The notes under the pieces are model-generated. The model did not search any database and had not been told where the DNA came from. It saw nothing but the letters and a program-made list of their open reading frames with translations. Below are positions 35,119 through 44,243 of a stretch of 64,000 nt of DNA, piece by piece; positions within the stretch are counted from its first letter, which is position 1, and every line of letters starts with the position of its first letter. The stretch spans positions 1-64,000 of the forward strand of contig NZ_NIPW01000007.1 of assembly GCF_002196855.1 (NCBI RefSeq), written 5' to 3'. This DNA comes from Haematobacter genomosp. 1. GTDB taxonomy: Bacteria; Pseudomonadota; Alphaproteobacteria; Rhodobacterales; Rhodobacteraceae. A program made the translations under genes and the position numbers.

Positions 35119-35964
35119 ATGACAGCGGAGCAAGTCGGCGCCAGCGCGGCAGCCGCGCCGGAAAGCGTCAGGAGTGTTCCCGGAGACACGACCGACACGC
35201 CTATCCTGCGGCTCAAGGGGATTTCCAAGCAGTTCGGCGCGGTTTCTGCGCTCACCGACATTTCGCTCGACGTGCGGGCGGGAGAGGTGGTGGCGCTGGT
35301 CGGTGACAACGGCGCGGGAAAATCGACGTTGGTCAAGGTGCTGGCCGGCGTCCATCAACCCAGTTCGGGCACCATAGAGTTCATGGGCAAGCCGGTCACG
35401 CTCGACAGCCCGCGCAAGGCGCTGGAGATGGGCATCGCCACCGTGTTTCAGGATCTCGCGCTGTGCGAGAACCTCGATGTGGTGGCGAACCTTTTCCTCG
35501 GGCAGGAGCTTTCCCCCCTCCGGCTCGATGAGGTGGCCATGGAGGTGCGCGCTTGGACGCTGCTGAGCGAACTGGCCGCGCGGATCCCTTCGGTCCGGGA
35601 ACCCATCGCCTCGCTTTCCGGCGGGCAGCGGCAGACGGTGGCCATCGCGCGCTCGCTCCTGCTCGATCCGCGCATCATCATGCTGGATGAACCGACCGCA
35701 GCGCTTGGCGTCGCGCAGACGGCCGAGGTGCTGAACCTGATAGAGCGGGTGCGGGATCGGGGCCTTGGCGTCATCATCATCAGCCATAACATGGAAGACG
35801 TGCGCGCCGTGGCCGATCGCATCGCCGTGCTGAGGCTCGGGCGGAACAGCGGCACCTTCGATGCCGATGTGCCGCATGCGGAACTGATCGCCGCAATCAC
35901 CGGAGCGACGGAGAATGCCGTCTCTCGCCGACGCGCCCGCAAGGAGCAGGAACTTCAGCAATGA
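35119..35964 (+). CDS. ABC importer ATPase, single-domain sugar type (FrcA-like)
   Basis: A 281-residue ATPase with one nucleotide-binding domain: Walker A (VGDNGAGKST), signature LSGGQRQTVAIARSL, Walker B (IIMLDEPTAAL) and switch His (IIISHNMEDV). CUT2 importers usually carry a tandem two-domain ATPase of about 500 residues; single-domain versions are known for fructose (FrcA), so this need not be a truncation. The stop overlaps the permease start. The gene is preceded by a strong stem-loop. Confidence 0.87.
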   Translation: MTAEQVGASAAAAPESVRSVPGDTTDTPILRLKGISKQFGAVSALTDISLDVRAGEVVALVGDNGAGKSTLVKVLAGVHQPSSGTIEFMGKPVTLDSPRKALEMGIATVFQDLALCENLDVVANLFLGQELSPLRLDEVAMEVRAWTLLSELAARIPSVREPIASLSGGQRQTVAIARSLLLDPRIIMLDEPTAALGVAQTAEVLNLIERVRDRGLGVIIISHNMEDVRAVADRIAVLRLGRNSGTFDADVPHAELIAAITGATENAVSRRRARKEQELQQ

Positions 35965-37214
35965 CCCTTCCCGACCGCAAGGCCGATGCCGCACGTCTTG
36001 ACCGCTCCGACAGCCGTCTCCGCCGGGACGAGGGGCTGGGTGGCGCATTCACCGGCTTCATCGACCGGGTGCGCTCAGGTGATCTCGGCATGCTGCCGGT
36101 CATTGTCGGTCTGATCGTGATCTCGGCCGTGTTCAGCGTGCTGAACCCGGTATTTCTGGCGCCCAACAACCTCGTGAACCTGCTCTTCGACTGTGCGACG
36201 GTCGGGTTTATTTCGCTCGGTATCGTGGCGGTCCTGATGCTGGGGCAGATCGACCTGTCGGTGGGATCAATGAGCGGGCTGGCCTCCGCCATCGTCGGCG
36301 TCCTCTGGGTGAACATGGGTGTCGCGCTGCCGCTCGCCATTCTGGCGGCGCTGGTCTTCGGGGCGCTGGTGGGTCTGATCTATGGCGTGTTGCTCAACCG
36401 GTTCGGGATGCCGAGCTTCGTCTCCACCCTCTCCGGGCTGCTGGCGCTCCTGGGGTTGCAGCTCTACATTCTGGGGCCGAGCGGGTCGATCAACCTGCCC
36501 TATGCGTCACCGCTGGTGCGCTTCGGCCAGATCCTTGTGATGCCGGACTGGCTTTCCTACATTCTGGCTGCGCTTCCGGGTGCGGCAATGCTTCTGCTCG
36601 GCCTCAGGACGATGCAGCGGCGCGCGGCGGCCAATCTCTCCTATCCCGGCCTCAGCGTGCTGATCCTCAAGGCTGCGGCGCTGACGATCGGGATCGAATT
36701 CGCGGTGTGGTATCTCAATCAGGGGCGCGGCATCCCCTACATGTTCGTGCTGTTCGTCGCTCTCGTCGTGGTGATGGATTATGCGCTCACCCGGACGAAA
36801 TGGGGCCGGTCCATGTTCGCGACAGGGGGCAATTCGGAAGCCGCGCGGCGGGCGGGCATCGATGTGCGGCGGATCACCATTTCCGCTTTCGTGCTCTGCT
36901 CCACGCTGGCGGCGCTGGGGGGTGTGCTTTCCGCCGCGCGGCTCGCTTCGGCAAGCCAGCAGGCGGGCACGGGCGACGTCAACCTGAACGCCATCGCGGC
37001 GGCGGTGATCGGGGGCACGTCGCTCTTCGGCGGACGGGGGAGTGCCTATTCGGCCCTTCTGGGGATCATTGTCATTCAGGCCATCTCCAACGGTCTGACG
37101 CTTCTCAACCTCAGCTCTTCGCTCCGTTACATGATCACGGGCGGGGTGCTGGCAATCGCGGTTATCGTTGACAGTCTCGCGCGGCAGTCGCGCGTCAGCC
37201 ACGGCCGCGCATAA
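35961..37214 (+). CDS. ABC importer permease, XylH/RbsC-like
   Basis: A 417-residue permease of the BPD_transp_2 group with about ten to twelve helices. The length fits the XylH subgroup rather than the shorter RbsC. Family stretches are [37 protein letters not shown] and [13 protein letters not shown]. It starts in an ATGA overlap with the ATPase stop. Functions with the preceding receptor and ATPase in uptake of a polyol or pentose, probably ribitol. Confidence 0.88.
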   Translation: MTLPDRKADAARLDRSDSRLRRDEGLGGAFTGFIDRVRSGDLGMLPVIVGLIVISAVFSVLNPVFLAPNNLVNLLFDCATVGFISLGIVAVLMLGQIDLSVGSMSGLASAIVGVLWVNMGVALPLAILAALVFGALVGLIYGVLLNRFGMPSFVSTLSGLLALLGLQLYILGPSGSINLPYASPLVRFGQILVMPDWLSYILAALPGAAMLLLGLRTMQRRAAANLSYPGLSVLILKAAALTIGIEFAVWYLNQGRGIPYMFVLFVALVVVMDYALTRTKWGRSMFATGGNSEAARRAGIDVRRITISAFVLCSTLAALGGVLSAARLASASQQAGTGDVNLNAIAAAVIGGTSLFGGRGSAYSALLGIIVIQAISNGLTLLNLSSSLRYMITGGVLAIAVIVDSLARQSRVSHGRA

Positions 37215-37227
37215 AAAGGACGAAAAC

Positions 37228-37956
37228 ATGGCGGAACCGCTTAGCGGCAAGGTGGCTGCGATCACCGGTGCGGCCTCTGGCATCGGGCTGGAATGCGCCC
37301 GTACGCTGGTGGCCGAAGGGGCGACCGTGGTGCTGATCGACCGGGCGGAGGAGCGGCTGAAGGCGCTCTGCGCCGAGATCGGGCCAGCAGCACTGCCGCT
37401 TACCGTCGATCTGCTGGACGGTCCGCAAGTCTCGGGCCTTCTCCCGCGCATCCTCGACCTCGCGGGATCGCTCGACATCTTTCACGCCAATGCCGGGGCC
37501 TATATCGGCGGTCCGGTGGCCGAGGGCGACCCGGATGCCTGGGACCGAATGCTGAACCTCAACATCAACGCCGCCTTCCGGTCTGTCCACGCGGTTCTGC
37601 CGTATATGATCGAGCGGAAGACCGGTGACATCCTCTTTACGTCTTCCGTCGCCGGCGTTGTGCCGGTGGTGTGGGAGCCCATCTACACTGCCTCCAAATT
37701 CGCCGTTCAGGCGTTCGTCCACACGACCCGCCGTCAGGTTGCCCCCCATGGGGTCCGCGTCGGTGCCGTTCTGCCCGGCCCGGTCGTCACCGCCCTTCTG
37801 GATGACTGGCCGAAGGCGAAGATGGAGGAGGCACTGGCCAACGGCTCCCTCATGCAGCCCAGTGAAGTGGCGGAGGCAGTGGTCTTCATGCTCACACGCC
37901 CGCGGGGTGTGGTGGTGCGCGATCTCGTCATTCTGCCCAACAGCGTGGATCTCTGA
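37228..37956 (+). CDS. rbtD: Ribitol 2-dehydrogenase
   Basis: A 242-residue short-chain dehydrogenase that oxidises ribitol to D-ribulose with NAD. The dinucleotide motif TGAASGIG lies near residue 14, NAG near 90, Ser of SSVAG near 138, and YTASK near 151-155. Long stretches ([47 protein letters not shown]) match the Klebsiella/E. coli C RbtD sequence as I remember it, which makes the substrate call firm. The ATG at 37228 has AAAGGA upstream. The kinase gene starts two bases after its stop. Confidence 0.92.
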   Translation: MAEPLSGKVAAITGAASGIGLECARTLVAEGATVVLIDRAEERLKALCAEIGPAALPLTVDLLDGPQVSGLLPRILDLAGSLDIFHANAGAYIGGPVAEGDPDAWDRMLNLNINAAFRSVHAVLPYMIERKTGDILFTSSVAGVVPVVWEPIYTASKFAVQAFVHTTRRQVAPHGVRVGAVLPGPVVTALLDDWPKAKMEEALANGSLMQPSEVAEAVVFMLTRPRGVVVRDLVILPNSVDL

Positions 37957-37957
37957 G

Positions 37958-39568
37958 ATGCAGGCGGTTCTGGGCATCGATGTCGGCACGGGCAGCGCGC
38001 GGGCCGGACTTTTCGACCTTTCGGGGCAGGCACTGGCTTCGGCGAGCCACCCCATCCGGCTGTGGCGGGAGCCGGGCGGTATCGTTGAGCAGTCGAGCGC
38101 CGATATCTGGTCTGCTGTGTGCCATGCGGTGCGGGAGGCGATGGCGCGCGCCGCTCTTGGACCGGAGGATGTGCTGGGCGTCGGGTTCGACGCCACATGC
38201 TCGCTCGTCGTTCTGGGCGAAGGCGGCGCCCCCCTGCCCGTCGGCCCCTCGGAAGACCCCGCCCGCGACATCATCGTCTGGATGGATCACCGCGCCGTCG
38301 GACAGGCCGAGCGCATCAATGCCCAAGGCCATCCGGTGCTCGCCTATGTCGGCGGTCGCATCTCGCCGGAGATGGAAACGCCGAAACTCCTGTGGCTGCG
38401 GGAGAACCGGCCGGAGGTGTTCGACGCCGCGTGGGGGTTCTTCGATCTGGCGGATTTTCTCACATGGCGCGCGACGGGGGATATTGCCCGCTCGACCTGC
38501 ACGGTCACCTGCAAATGGACCTACCTCGCGCATGAAGGCCGCTGGGATGCGAGCTATTTCCGCCAGATCGGATTGGGCCAACTGGCCGATGAGCAGTTTG
38601 CCCGTATCGGCACCCGGATCGTCGAGCCGGGCACGCCGCTTGGCGAGGGGCTGACAGAGAGGGCTGCGTCGGAACTCGGGCTTCTTCCCGGTACGCCGGT
38701 GGGCGCGGGCCTGATCGACGCGCATGCGGGGGGCATAGGCACCGTCGGGGCCGAGGGCGATCCCGTGGCCAATCTCGCCTACGTGTTCGGCACTTCCTCC
38801 TGCACCATGACAACCACGGCGGAACCCGTTTTCGTCCCCGGTGTCTGGGGCCCGTACTTTTCCGCAATGGTGCCCGGCATGTGGCTGAACGAGGGCGGGC
38901 AGTCCGCCGCGGGCGCCGCAATCGAACAGCTCATCGCTTCCCACCCCGCCACGCAGGAAGCAGCCGAAATGGCGCGGGCGGAGGGAGAAAGCCTGCCCGC
39001 GTTCCTTGCTACACGGGCTGCGTACCGGGCGTCCTCCCTCCCCGAGGCGGTGCTGCTGGCGGATGGGCTTCATGTGGTGCCGGAGTTCCTCGGAAACCGC
39101 GCGCCCTTCGCCGACCCCCATGCCCGCGCCGTCATCGCCGGGCTGGGCATGGAGCGGGATATCGACAGCCTCGCTGCGCTCTATGTCGCGGGGCTTTGCG
39201 GTATCGGCTACGGATTGCGGCAGATCGTCGAGACGCAGGAGCAGGCCGGCGCGCATGTGGAGCGGATCATGATCTCCGGCGGCGCCGGGCAACTGCCGCT
39301 CGTGCGCCAGCTTCTTGCCGATACGACGGGCCTGCCGGTGCTTTCCGCGAAATCCGACGAACCGGTGCTGCTCGGCTCCGCCATCCTTGGTGCCATGGCC
39401 GGCGGTCTGGTCACCGACATGCGGGACGGCATGTCGCGGCTTTCCTCGACCGGAGAGACGGTCTGGCCAGCGGGCGGCGATATCGCGACGCTTCACACCA
39501 GGCGATACACCGCTTTTCGTGCGCTTCAGGACGTGGCTCGCAGTCTCCGGCCGATCACGCAGGGATAA
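37958..39568 (+). CDS. rbtK: FGGY-family D-ribulokinase
   Basis: A 536-residue FGGY carbohydrate kinase. The N-terminal phosphate motif GIDVGTGSARAGLFD and C-terminal ISGGAGQLPLVRQLLAD are clear, and GFDATCSLVVL with WMDHRA are typical of the ribulokinase-like subgroup. It follows ribitol dehydrogenase directly, so it should phosphorylate D-ribulose to D-ribulose 5-phosphate for the pentose phosphate pathway. The overall family is certain; the sugar is inferred mainly from the neighbour. The start ATG lies two bases after the rbtD stop. Confidence 0.88.
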   Translation: MQAVLGIDVGTGSARAGLFDLSGQALASASHPIRLWREPGGIVEQSSADIWSAVCHAVREAMARAALGPEDVLGVGFDATCSLVVLGEGGAPLPVGPSEDPARDIIVWMDHRAVGQAERINAQGHPVLAYVGGRISPEMETPKLLWLRENRPEVFDAAWGFFDLADFLTWRATGDIARSTCTVTCKWTYLAHEGRWDASYFRQIGLGQLADEQFARIGTRIVEPGTPLGEGLTERAASELGLLPGTPVGAGLIDAHAGGIGTVGAEGDPVANLAYVFGTSSCTMTTTAEPVFVPGVWGPYFSAMVPGMWLNEGGQSAAGAAIEQLIASHPATQEAAEMARAEGESLPAFLATRAAYRASSLPEAVLLADGLHVVPEFLGNRAPFADPHARAVIAGLGMERDIDSLAALYVAGLCGIGYGLRQIVETQEQAGAHVERIMISGGAGQLPLVRQLLADTTGLPVLSAKSDEPVLLGSAILGAMAGGLVTDMRDGMSRLSSTGETVWPAGGDIATLHTRRYTAFRALQDVARSLRPITQG

Positions 39569-39628
39569 GGGCCGTATCACTCCTGCTCTATGTGCTTGGC
39601 GAGAAGCCGTTGCCCTTCCGGCGGATTT

Positions 39629-39651
39629 TGTTATCTGTCTTTCTGATAACA
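39629..39651. promoter_or_regulatory. Inverted repeat upstream of LysR gene
   Basis: TGTTATC (39629-39635) and GATAACA (39645-39651) are perfect reverse complements with a 9-base spacer, 15 bases before the LysR start codon. The ATC-N9-GAT core fits the T-N11-A pattern of LysR boxes, so autoregulation is likely. Confidence 0.55.
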
Positions 39652-39666
39652 GCGGCTGAATGATAC

Positions 39667-40572
39667 GTGCTCACGCTCAAACACTACGAACTTCTCGTCG
39701 TTCTGGCAGAGGAACTGCACTTTGGCCACGCGGCGGTGCGGCTGAACATCTCGCAGCCGCAGCTCACGCTTCAACTACAGCAGATGGAAGAGGTCGTCGG
39801 CGCCGTGCTGTTCGATCGGAACCGGCGACGGGTGCGCATCGCGCCGGCCGGTGCGCTGATCCTGCCCGAAGCGCGCGCCGTTTTGCGACAGGCCCGGCGG
39901 GCGGAAGACATAGCGCTTCGCGCCGGGCGCGGCATGATGGGGGAACTGGCGCTTGGCTATATCGGCGCGGCGGCCTTCAACGGCGTGCTGACTGAGCTTG
40001 TCCGTGACTACCGCGCGCGGGCGCCCGAAACGGTGCTGACACTGCGCCTCATGGACCTCGACCAGCAGATACCGGAGATCGCCGCGGGAAATCTGGATGC
40101 GGGGATCGTGCGGTTGCCCTATCCCGACATGCCGGAAAATGTGGCCAGCAGGACGCTCTGCGAGGAGAGCCTGTGGATTGCCCTGCCCTCCGACCACCCC
40201 CTCGCGGTGGAAAAACGCGTCGCGCTGGCCGCGTTGTCGCGCGACCCTTTCGTCGCCACGCATCTTCCGCCGCAGACGGGCTTTTCGGCGGCGATGCACG
40301 CGGCTTGCGCTGTGGCGGGCATTACGCCGAACATCGTGCAACGCTCGCCGCAGTTTGCCTCCATCGTAAGCCTTGTGGCGGCGGGGTTGGGCGTGGCCAT
40401 CGTGCCCGAAGCCATTCGCAACATCCAAATGAGCGGGGTCGTTTACCGCCCGCTGACGGAGACCGGCGTTACCGCCAATATCTCGCTCGTCTATCGTGCG
40501 GACAGCGAAAGCCGCCCGCTGCACCTGCTCCTGTCCTGTCTGGACGGGAGCGATCCCGCTGAAGGAGACTGA
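39667..40572 (+). CDS. LysR-family regulator of an aromatic-acid or lactone module
   Basis: A 301-residue LysR regulator. The N-terminal helix-turn-helix (HFGHAAVRLNISQPQLTLQLQQMEEVVGAVLFDR in pieces) precedes a two-lobed effector domain. The resemblance is to CatR/CatM/BenM and other muconate-responsive proteins (LFDRNRRRVRIAPAG). The start is a GTG at 39667. Its TGA stop lies one base before the TTG start of the enol-lactonase, so the two are co-transcribed. The effector is unknown; muconate or a lactone is plausible from context. Confidence 0.85.
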   Translation: MLTLKHYELLVVLAEELHFGHAAVRLNISQPQLTLQLQQMEEVVGAVLFDRNRRRVRIAPAGALILPEARAVLRQARRAEDIALRAGRGMMGELALGYIGAAAFNGVLTELVRDYRARAPETVLTLRLMDLDQQIPEIAAGNLDAGIVRLPYPDMPENVASRTLCEESLWIALPSDHPLAVEKRVALAALSRDPFVATHLPPQTGFSAAMHAACAVAGITPNIVQRSPQFASIVSLVAAGLGVAIVPEAIRNIQMSGVVYRPLTETGVTANISLVYRADSESRPLHLLLSCLDGSDPAEGD

Positions 40573-40573
40573 T

Positions 40574-41350
40574 TTGCGCCAAGAGATCTTCACCGCTGTC
40601 GATGGCATCCACCACGGCTGGCGCGCCCCGCAGGGCGACGCGCCGACGGTCGTCTTTGCGAATTCGCTTGGCACCGATCTGCGCGTCTGGGACCGGGTCG
40701 TGGCCCTGCTTCCGGAAAGCTGGGGCCTGTTGCGGCAGGACAAGCGCGGCCACGGGCTGAGCGTGGCGCGCCCTGTGCTGACCATCGAGACGATGGCGGA
40801 TGATACGGAAGCGTTGCTCGACCACTATGACATCCGGCGCTTCGCGGGCGTCGGTCTGTCGGTCGGAGGGCTGATCATGCAGCGGCTCGCCCTCCGGCGG
40901 GCGGAGGGCATGAGCCATCTCGTGTTGTCGGACACCGCGGCGAAAATCGGCTCACCGGAAATCTGGAATCCCCGGATCGAAGCGGTGCGGAGCAATGGTA
41001 TCGCCTCCATCAGCGCCGCGATCCTGCAACGCTGGTTCGCTCCCGGCTATGAGACGACCGAGGATTTCGCCATGTGGCGGACCATGCTGGAGCGGACACC
41101 CGCGGAGGGCTATGCGCAGGTCTGCGAGGCGATCCGGGATGCCGACTACACCGCCGATCTCGCGCATATCGCCCAGCCCACGCTGGTGATCGCCGGGGCG
41201 GATGACGCCTCCACACCGCCTGCCCTGGTCAAGGCGACGGCAGCGGGCATCCGGAACGCGACCTATGTGGAAATCGCTCGCGCCGGACATCTGCCCTGCG
41301 TTGAGCAGCCTGCCGAAGTCGCCGCGTTGCTGGGAAAGCACCTGGCCTGA
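40574..41350 (+). CDS. pcaD: 3-oxoadipate enol-lactonase (PcaD-like)
   Basis: A 258-residue alpha/beta hydrolase. The nucleophile Ser is in GLSVGG, the acid Asp in IAGADDAS, and the His in ARAGHLPCVE. The sequence (VVFANSLGTDLRVWD, LLRQDKRGHGLS) is the PcaD pattern, hydrolysing 3-oxoadipate enol-lactone to 3-oxoadipate. The start is a TTG at 40574 with GAAGGAG seven bases upstream, which no ATG rivals. It converges on a muconolactone isomerase operon, which would supply its substrate. Confidence 0.88.
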   Translation: MRQEIFTAVDGIHHGWRAPQGDAPTVVFANSLGTDLRVWDRVVALLPESWGLLRQDKRGHGLSVARPVLTIETMADDTEALLDHYDIRRFAGVGLSVGGLIMQRLALRRAEGMSHLVLSDTAAKIGSPEIWNPRIEAVRSNGIASISAAILQRWFAPGYETTEDFAMWRTMLERTPAEGYAQVCEAIRDADYTADLAHIAQPTLVIAGADDASTPPALVKATAAGIRNATYVEIARAGHLPCVEQPAEVAALLGKHLA

Positions 41351-41353
41351 GGA

Positions 41354-41377
41354 AAAGGGGCCCCCCGCGGCCCCTTT
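41354..41377. terminator. Bidirectional terminator between pcaD and SDR genes
   Basis: AAAGGGGCC (41354-41362) and GGCCCCTTT (41369-41377) form a 9-base stem with a CCCCGC loop, starting three bases after the pcaD stop. On the plus strand the stem ends in TTT; the minus strand also ends in a short run of T from the complementary A run. Confidence 0.8.
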
Positions 41378-41380
41378 CAC

Positions 41381-42097
41381 CTAACCGACGGTCACACCGC
41401 CACAGACGAACAGGGTCTGCCCGGTGACGAACCCCGCCTCCGGCGCACAGAAGAAGGAGACGGCGTTTGCCACATCCTCCCCCGTGCCGATACGGCGGAC
41501 CGGGATATGATTGATGATCTCCTGCGTTCGCGGCGCGTCTGGGGGATTGTTCCGCCAGAAAGCGTCGGTGCCGATCGGGCCCGGAGCAACACAGTTGACG
41601 GTGATGCCATGCGGGCCGAGCTCCAGCGCCCATGTCCGCGCCATGGACTGTGCCGCCCCCTTGGTCGCGGAATAGAGCGTGCGCAGCTCCTTGCCCAGCG
41701 TCACACGGCTTGTGTTCATCACGATGCGCCCGCCGCCCGCCGCTTTCATCCCCGGAAGGAACGACTGCGCGCAGACGATGGAGGGGCGCAGGTTGATGTC
41801 CATCAGCCGCCCCATATCCTCTGCCTGCACCGCTTCCAACGGGGCGGGCATGACCACCCCCACGTTGTTGACAAGGCAGGTGACGGCAAAGCGGCTCGCG
41901 ATATCCGCGGCCGCCGAACGGGCCGCGTCCAGATCGGAAAGGTCCACCCGAACGAAGGCATCGACGGCGGCTTCCGGCTCCGTGATGTCGAGGACGACGG
42001 TCTGAAAACCATCGCGCTTCAGCCTTGCGGTGATTGCCGCGCCGATGCCCCCGCTTCCGCCGGTTATGACGGCAGCACGGCGTTCGAACGCCGTCAC
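41381..42097 (-). CDS. Short-chain dehydrogenase/reductase
   Basis: A 238-residue classical SDR with TGGSGGIG near residue 13, NNVG near 80, catalytic Ser (NTSRV), and YSATK. The C-terminal VTGQTLFVCGGVTVG is standard. The GTG at 42097 is taken as start because GGAGGGGGA precedes it and it overlaps the muconolactone isomerase stop (GTGA). The substrate is unknown; in this operon it might reduce or oxidise a lactone or keto-acid intermediate, which is inference. Confidence 0.83.
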   Translation of the reverse strand: MTAFERRAAVITGGSGGIGAAITARLKRDGFQTVVLDITEPEAAVDAFVRVDLSDLDAARSAAADIASRFAVTCLVNNVGVVMPAPLEAVQAEDMGRLMDINLRPSIVCAQSFLPGMKAAGGGRIVMNTSRVTLGKELRTLYSATKGAAQSMARTWALELGPHGITVNCVAPGPIGTDAFWRNNPPDAPRTQEIINHIPVRRIGTGEDVANAVSFFCAPEAGFVTGQTLFVCGGVTVG

Positions 42098-42384
42098 AGA
42101 TCCCCCTCCCGAACGGAGGAGGGATGCCGGCAGAGCGGGGTTACCGAGATGTCCATGTAGGGATAGAGCGGCAGCGCCGTCAGCACCTCGTGCAGATGAG
42201 CATTGTCGCGGCAATCGAGGATGCTGACATTCGCATAGCTTCCGGCGACGCGCCAGATATGCCGCCAGATACCCTGCCGCTGCAGATCCTGCGAATAGGC
42301 CTTCTCTTTCGCCTTGATGCCAGCCACGGTGTCCTCGTCCATATCCTGGGGAATGTTCACCGTCATTTCGACCTGATAGAGCAT
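42094..42384 (-). CDS. catC: Muconolactone delta-isomerase
   Basis: A 96-residue protein with the CatC pattern: MLYQVEMTVNIPQDMD, GIWRHIWRVAGSYANVSILD, LPLYPYMDISVTPLCRHPSS. It isomerises muconolactone to 3-oxoadipate enol-lactone, the substrate of the PcaD-like protein encoded nearby. The ATG at 42384 fits the family length. No catA or catB is present in the window, so the source of muconolactone is open. Confidence 0.92.
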   Translation of the reverse strand: MLYQVEMTVNIPQDMDEDTVAGIKAKEKAYSQDLQRQGIWRHIWRVAGSYANVSILDCRDNAHLHEVLTALPLYPYMDISVTPLCRHPSSVREGDL

Positions 42385-42385
42385 G

Positions 42386-42691
42386 TCAGCCCTCCTGCAA
42401 TGTGTTCCGTCCGTCGAGATAGGCCTTGCGCCAGCGGGTGACGAAGACCGTCTCGAACAGCCCGCCCCGAAAGAAGGGATCGGCGGCGATGAAGGCTTCT
42501 GCGGCGTCGCGGCTTTCCACATCCAGCAGATAGACTCCGCCGCTCGCAGCCTCTCCCGCGTCATCGAGCTTGGCTCCGCAGGCAAGGAGAAGGGCCTTGT
42601 TCTCCTCCAGATAGGCGAGGTGTTCCGGCCGGAGGCGGAGGCGCAGATCCCCCGCGCCCGGCCTGTCGTAGGTTTCTACCATCCAAGGCAT
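42386..42691 (-). CDS. YciI-like domain protein
   Basis: A 101-residue protein of the YciI/EthD-like ferredoxin-fold group: MPWMVETYDRPGAGDLRLRLRPEHLAYLEE, then GGVYLLDVESRDAAEAFIAADPFFRGGLFETVFVTRWR. Such proteins are dimeric and include lactone dehalogenases and decarboxylase-like enzymes; most have no known role. The His in RPEHLAYL is the usual active-site-type residue. It sits between catC and the permease gene with a one-base gap on one side and an overlap on the other. Confidence 0.8.
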   Translation of the reverse strand: MPWMVETYDRPGAGDLRLRLRPEHLAYLEENKALLLACGAKLDDAGEAASGGVYLLDVESRDAAEAFIAADPFFRGGLFETVFVTRWRKAYLDGRNTLQEG

Positions 42692-44028
42692 CAGGCAGTT
42701 GCCCCCATTATACCCCAGATGCCGCAGGTGACGCCGAAGATCACACCGAGATAGAACAGGATCAGCACCATGTAGCCCATGATATCCTTGAGCTTCAGCC
42801 CGGAAATCGCCAGCGCGGGAAGAAGCCAGAAGGGTTGCACCATGTTGGTCCATTGATCACCGATCTGCACGGCGAGCGCTGTTGCGGGGATGGAAGCGCC
42901 AAGCTGATGCGCGGCTTCTGTCATCACCGGGCCCTGAATGACCCACTGCCCGCCGCCCGAGGGCACGAAGATGTTGATGAGCCCCGCCGAGATGAAGGAC
43001 CACAATGGCAGCGTCTCTGCGCTGGAGAAGGACACGAACCAGTTGGAGAAGGTCACGACCAGCCCCGACCCGGCGAGAATTGCCAGAATACCGGCATAGA
43101 ACGGATACTGGATGATGATGCCCCCCACGACGCGCACCCCGTCATTCACGGCGGCGAGAAAGCGGTTGGGCGTCACGAAGAGCGCGATCCCGAGGAACAG
43201 GAACAGCAGGTTCACGAAGTTCAGCGTGATGCCGCCTCCATCGAGCAGGTAGAGCACGGCGTAGATCAGACCGAACACTCCCATGCCGATGCCGATCACC
43301 GGGGAATTGTTGAGCCGATCGGCGAGGGTGTCGTATTTCTGCGGCTGATCCGATGTCTCGGACGCGGTGGGGGTGATGCGCTTCGCCTCGATGATCTTCT
43401 CGCCCGCTTTCGGATGCAGCATGGCATTGAACAGCGGCAGCGTGACGATGATCAGGAGGTTCATCACGATGAGATAGGGGGAAAAGATCGTCTCGCTGAG
43501 CGGGATCAGCCCGATCGAACTTTCAAGGAAATGGCCGGGCGTGTTGATGAGCAATGGCACCGAACCCGAAAGCCCCACGCCATAGACGGCAAAGCCGGAG
43601 TAACCGGCCGCGATCACCAGCGGGTAGTGCAGGCCCTTGACCTTCTGGCCCAGCTTCTGGGCAATCAGCGTGCCCAGCACCAGACCGAAACCCCAGTTGA
43701 GCCAGCTGCCGATTCCGCCGAAAAGTGTGGCGGCGATGACGGCTGCCTGAGGTGTGTGGATGCCGGCGACGACCCGATCCATCAGCCGGTCCACCAACGG
43801 TGTCTTGGCGAGGATGTAGCCCGCAAGCAGGATGACGGTCATCTGCATGGTGAACGCCAGAAGGTTCCAGAATCCGTCGCCCCAGTAGCGCGTGGCATCG
43901 ACGAAATTCGTTCCCTCCCAGATCATCGCAAAGACGAGCGTCAGTCCGGTAAGGATGATCGCCACCACCAGCGGGTCCGGCATGTAGCGATTGACGATAC
44001 GCGTGAAAAAGTTGGCGACTGCGGTCAA
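42691..44028 (-). CDS. AtoE-type short-chain fatty acid permease
   Basis: A 445-residue integral membrane protein of the short-chain fatty acid transporter family (AtoE type), with about ten to twelve helices. Family stretches include IGSWLNWGFGLVLG, AGYSGFAVYGVGLSGS and FVPSGGGQWVIQGPV. The start is a TTG at 44028 with AAGGAGAG upstream. No acetoacetate genes (atoDAB) are near; instead it heads a catC operon, so its substrate may be a small aromatic-derived acid or lactone. That is inference. Confidence 0.87.
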   Translation of the reverse strand: MTAVANFFTRIVNRYMPDPLVVAIILTGLTLVFAMIWEGTNFVDATRYWGDGFWNLLAFTMQMTVILLAGYILAKTPLVDRLMDRVVAGIHTPQAAVIAATLFGGIGSWLNWGFGLVLGTLIAQKLGQKVKGLHYPLVIAAGYSGFAVYGVGLSGSVPLLINTPGHFLESSIGLIPLSETIFSPYLIVMNLLIIVTLPLFNAMLHPKAGEKIIEAKRITPTASETSDQPQKYDTLADRLNNSPVIGIGMGVFGLIYAVLYLLDGGGITLNFVNLLFLFLGIALFVTPNRFLAAVNDGVRVVGGIIIQYPFYAGILAILAGSGLVVTFSNWFVSFSSAETLPLWSFISAGLINIFVPSGGGQWVIQGPVMTEAAHQLGASIPATALAVQIGDQWTNMVQPFWLLPALAISGLKLKDIMGYMVLILFYLGVIFGVTCGIWGIMGATA

Positions 44029-44114
44029 TTTTCTCTCCTTCCAGGCACCGGATAGGGGCGCCAGGATTCTCCTATGATGCTCAAATCTAATCAGTCATTG
44101 TCAGTTATGATGTC

Positions 44115-44126
44115 AACATATATGTT
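44115..44126. promoter_or_regulatory. Palindrome in divergent permease/cyclase promoter region
   Basis: AACATATATGTT is a perfect 12-base palindrome. On the minus strand a TTGACA (44116-44111) overlaps it and precedes TGATTA by 17 bases, a promoter-like pair for the permease operon. A regulator binding here would block that promoter. The regulator is unknown. Confidence 0.45.
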
Positions 44127-44243
44127 TGGGAAAGTTTCAGATGTCTTTCCGGGTGGAGGAAGCGATCCGGGGCGAGAGGGGTCATTCCCCTTGCGGTCGC
44201 GCTGCCAGATGGCCATCAGGGATCGTCAGACGGAGGAGTGACT

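Noticed and set aside
35119-35964. Sugar importer ATPase as a truncated two-domain RbsA protein
   Set aside because: All ATPase motifs are complete, the gene ends in an ATGA overlap with the permease, and single-domain ATPases of this class are known.
42691-44028. AtoE-type permease as part of acetoacetate catabolism
   Set aside because: No atoD, atoA, atoB or regulator atoC lies nearby; the operon partners are catC, YciI-like and SDR genes.
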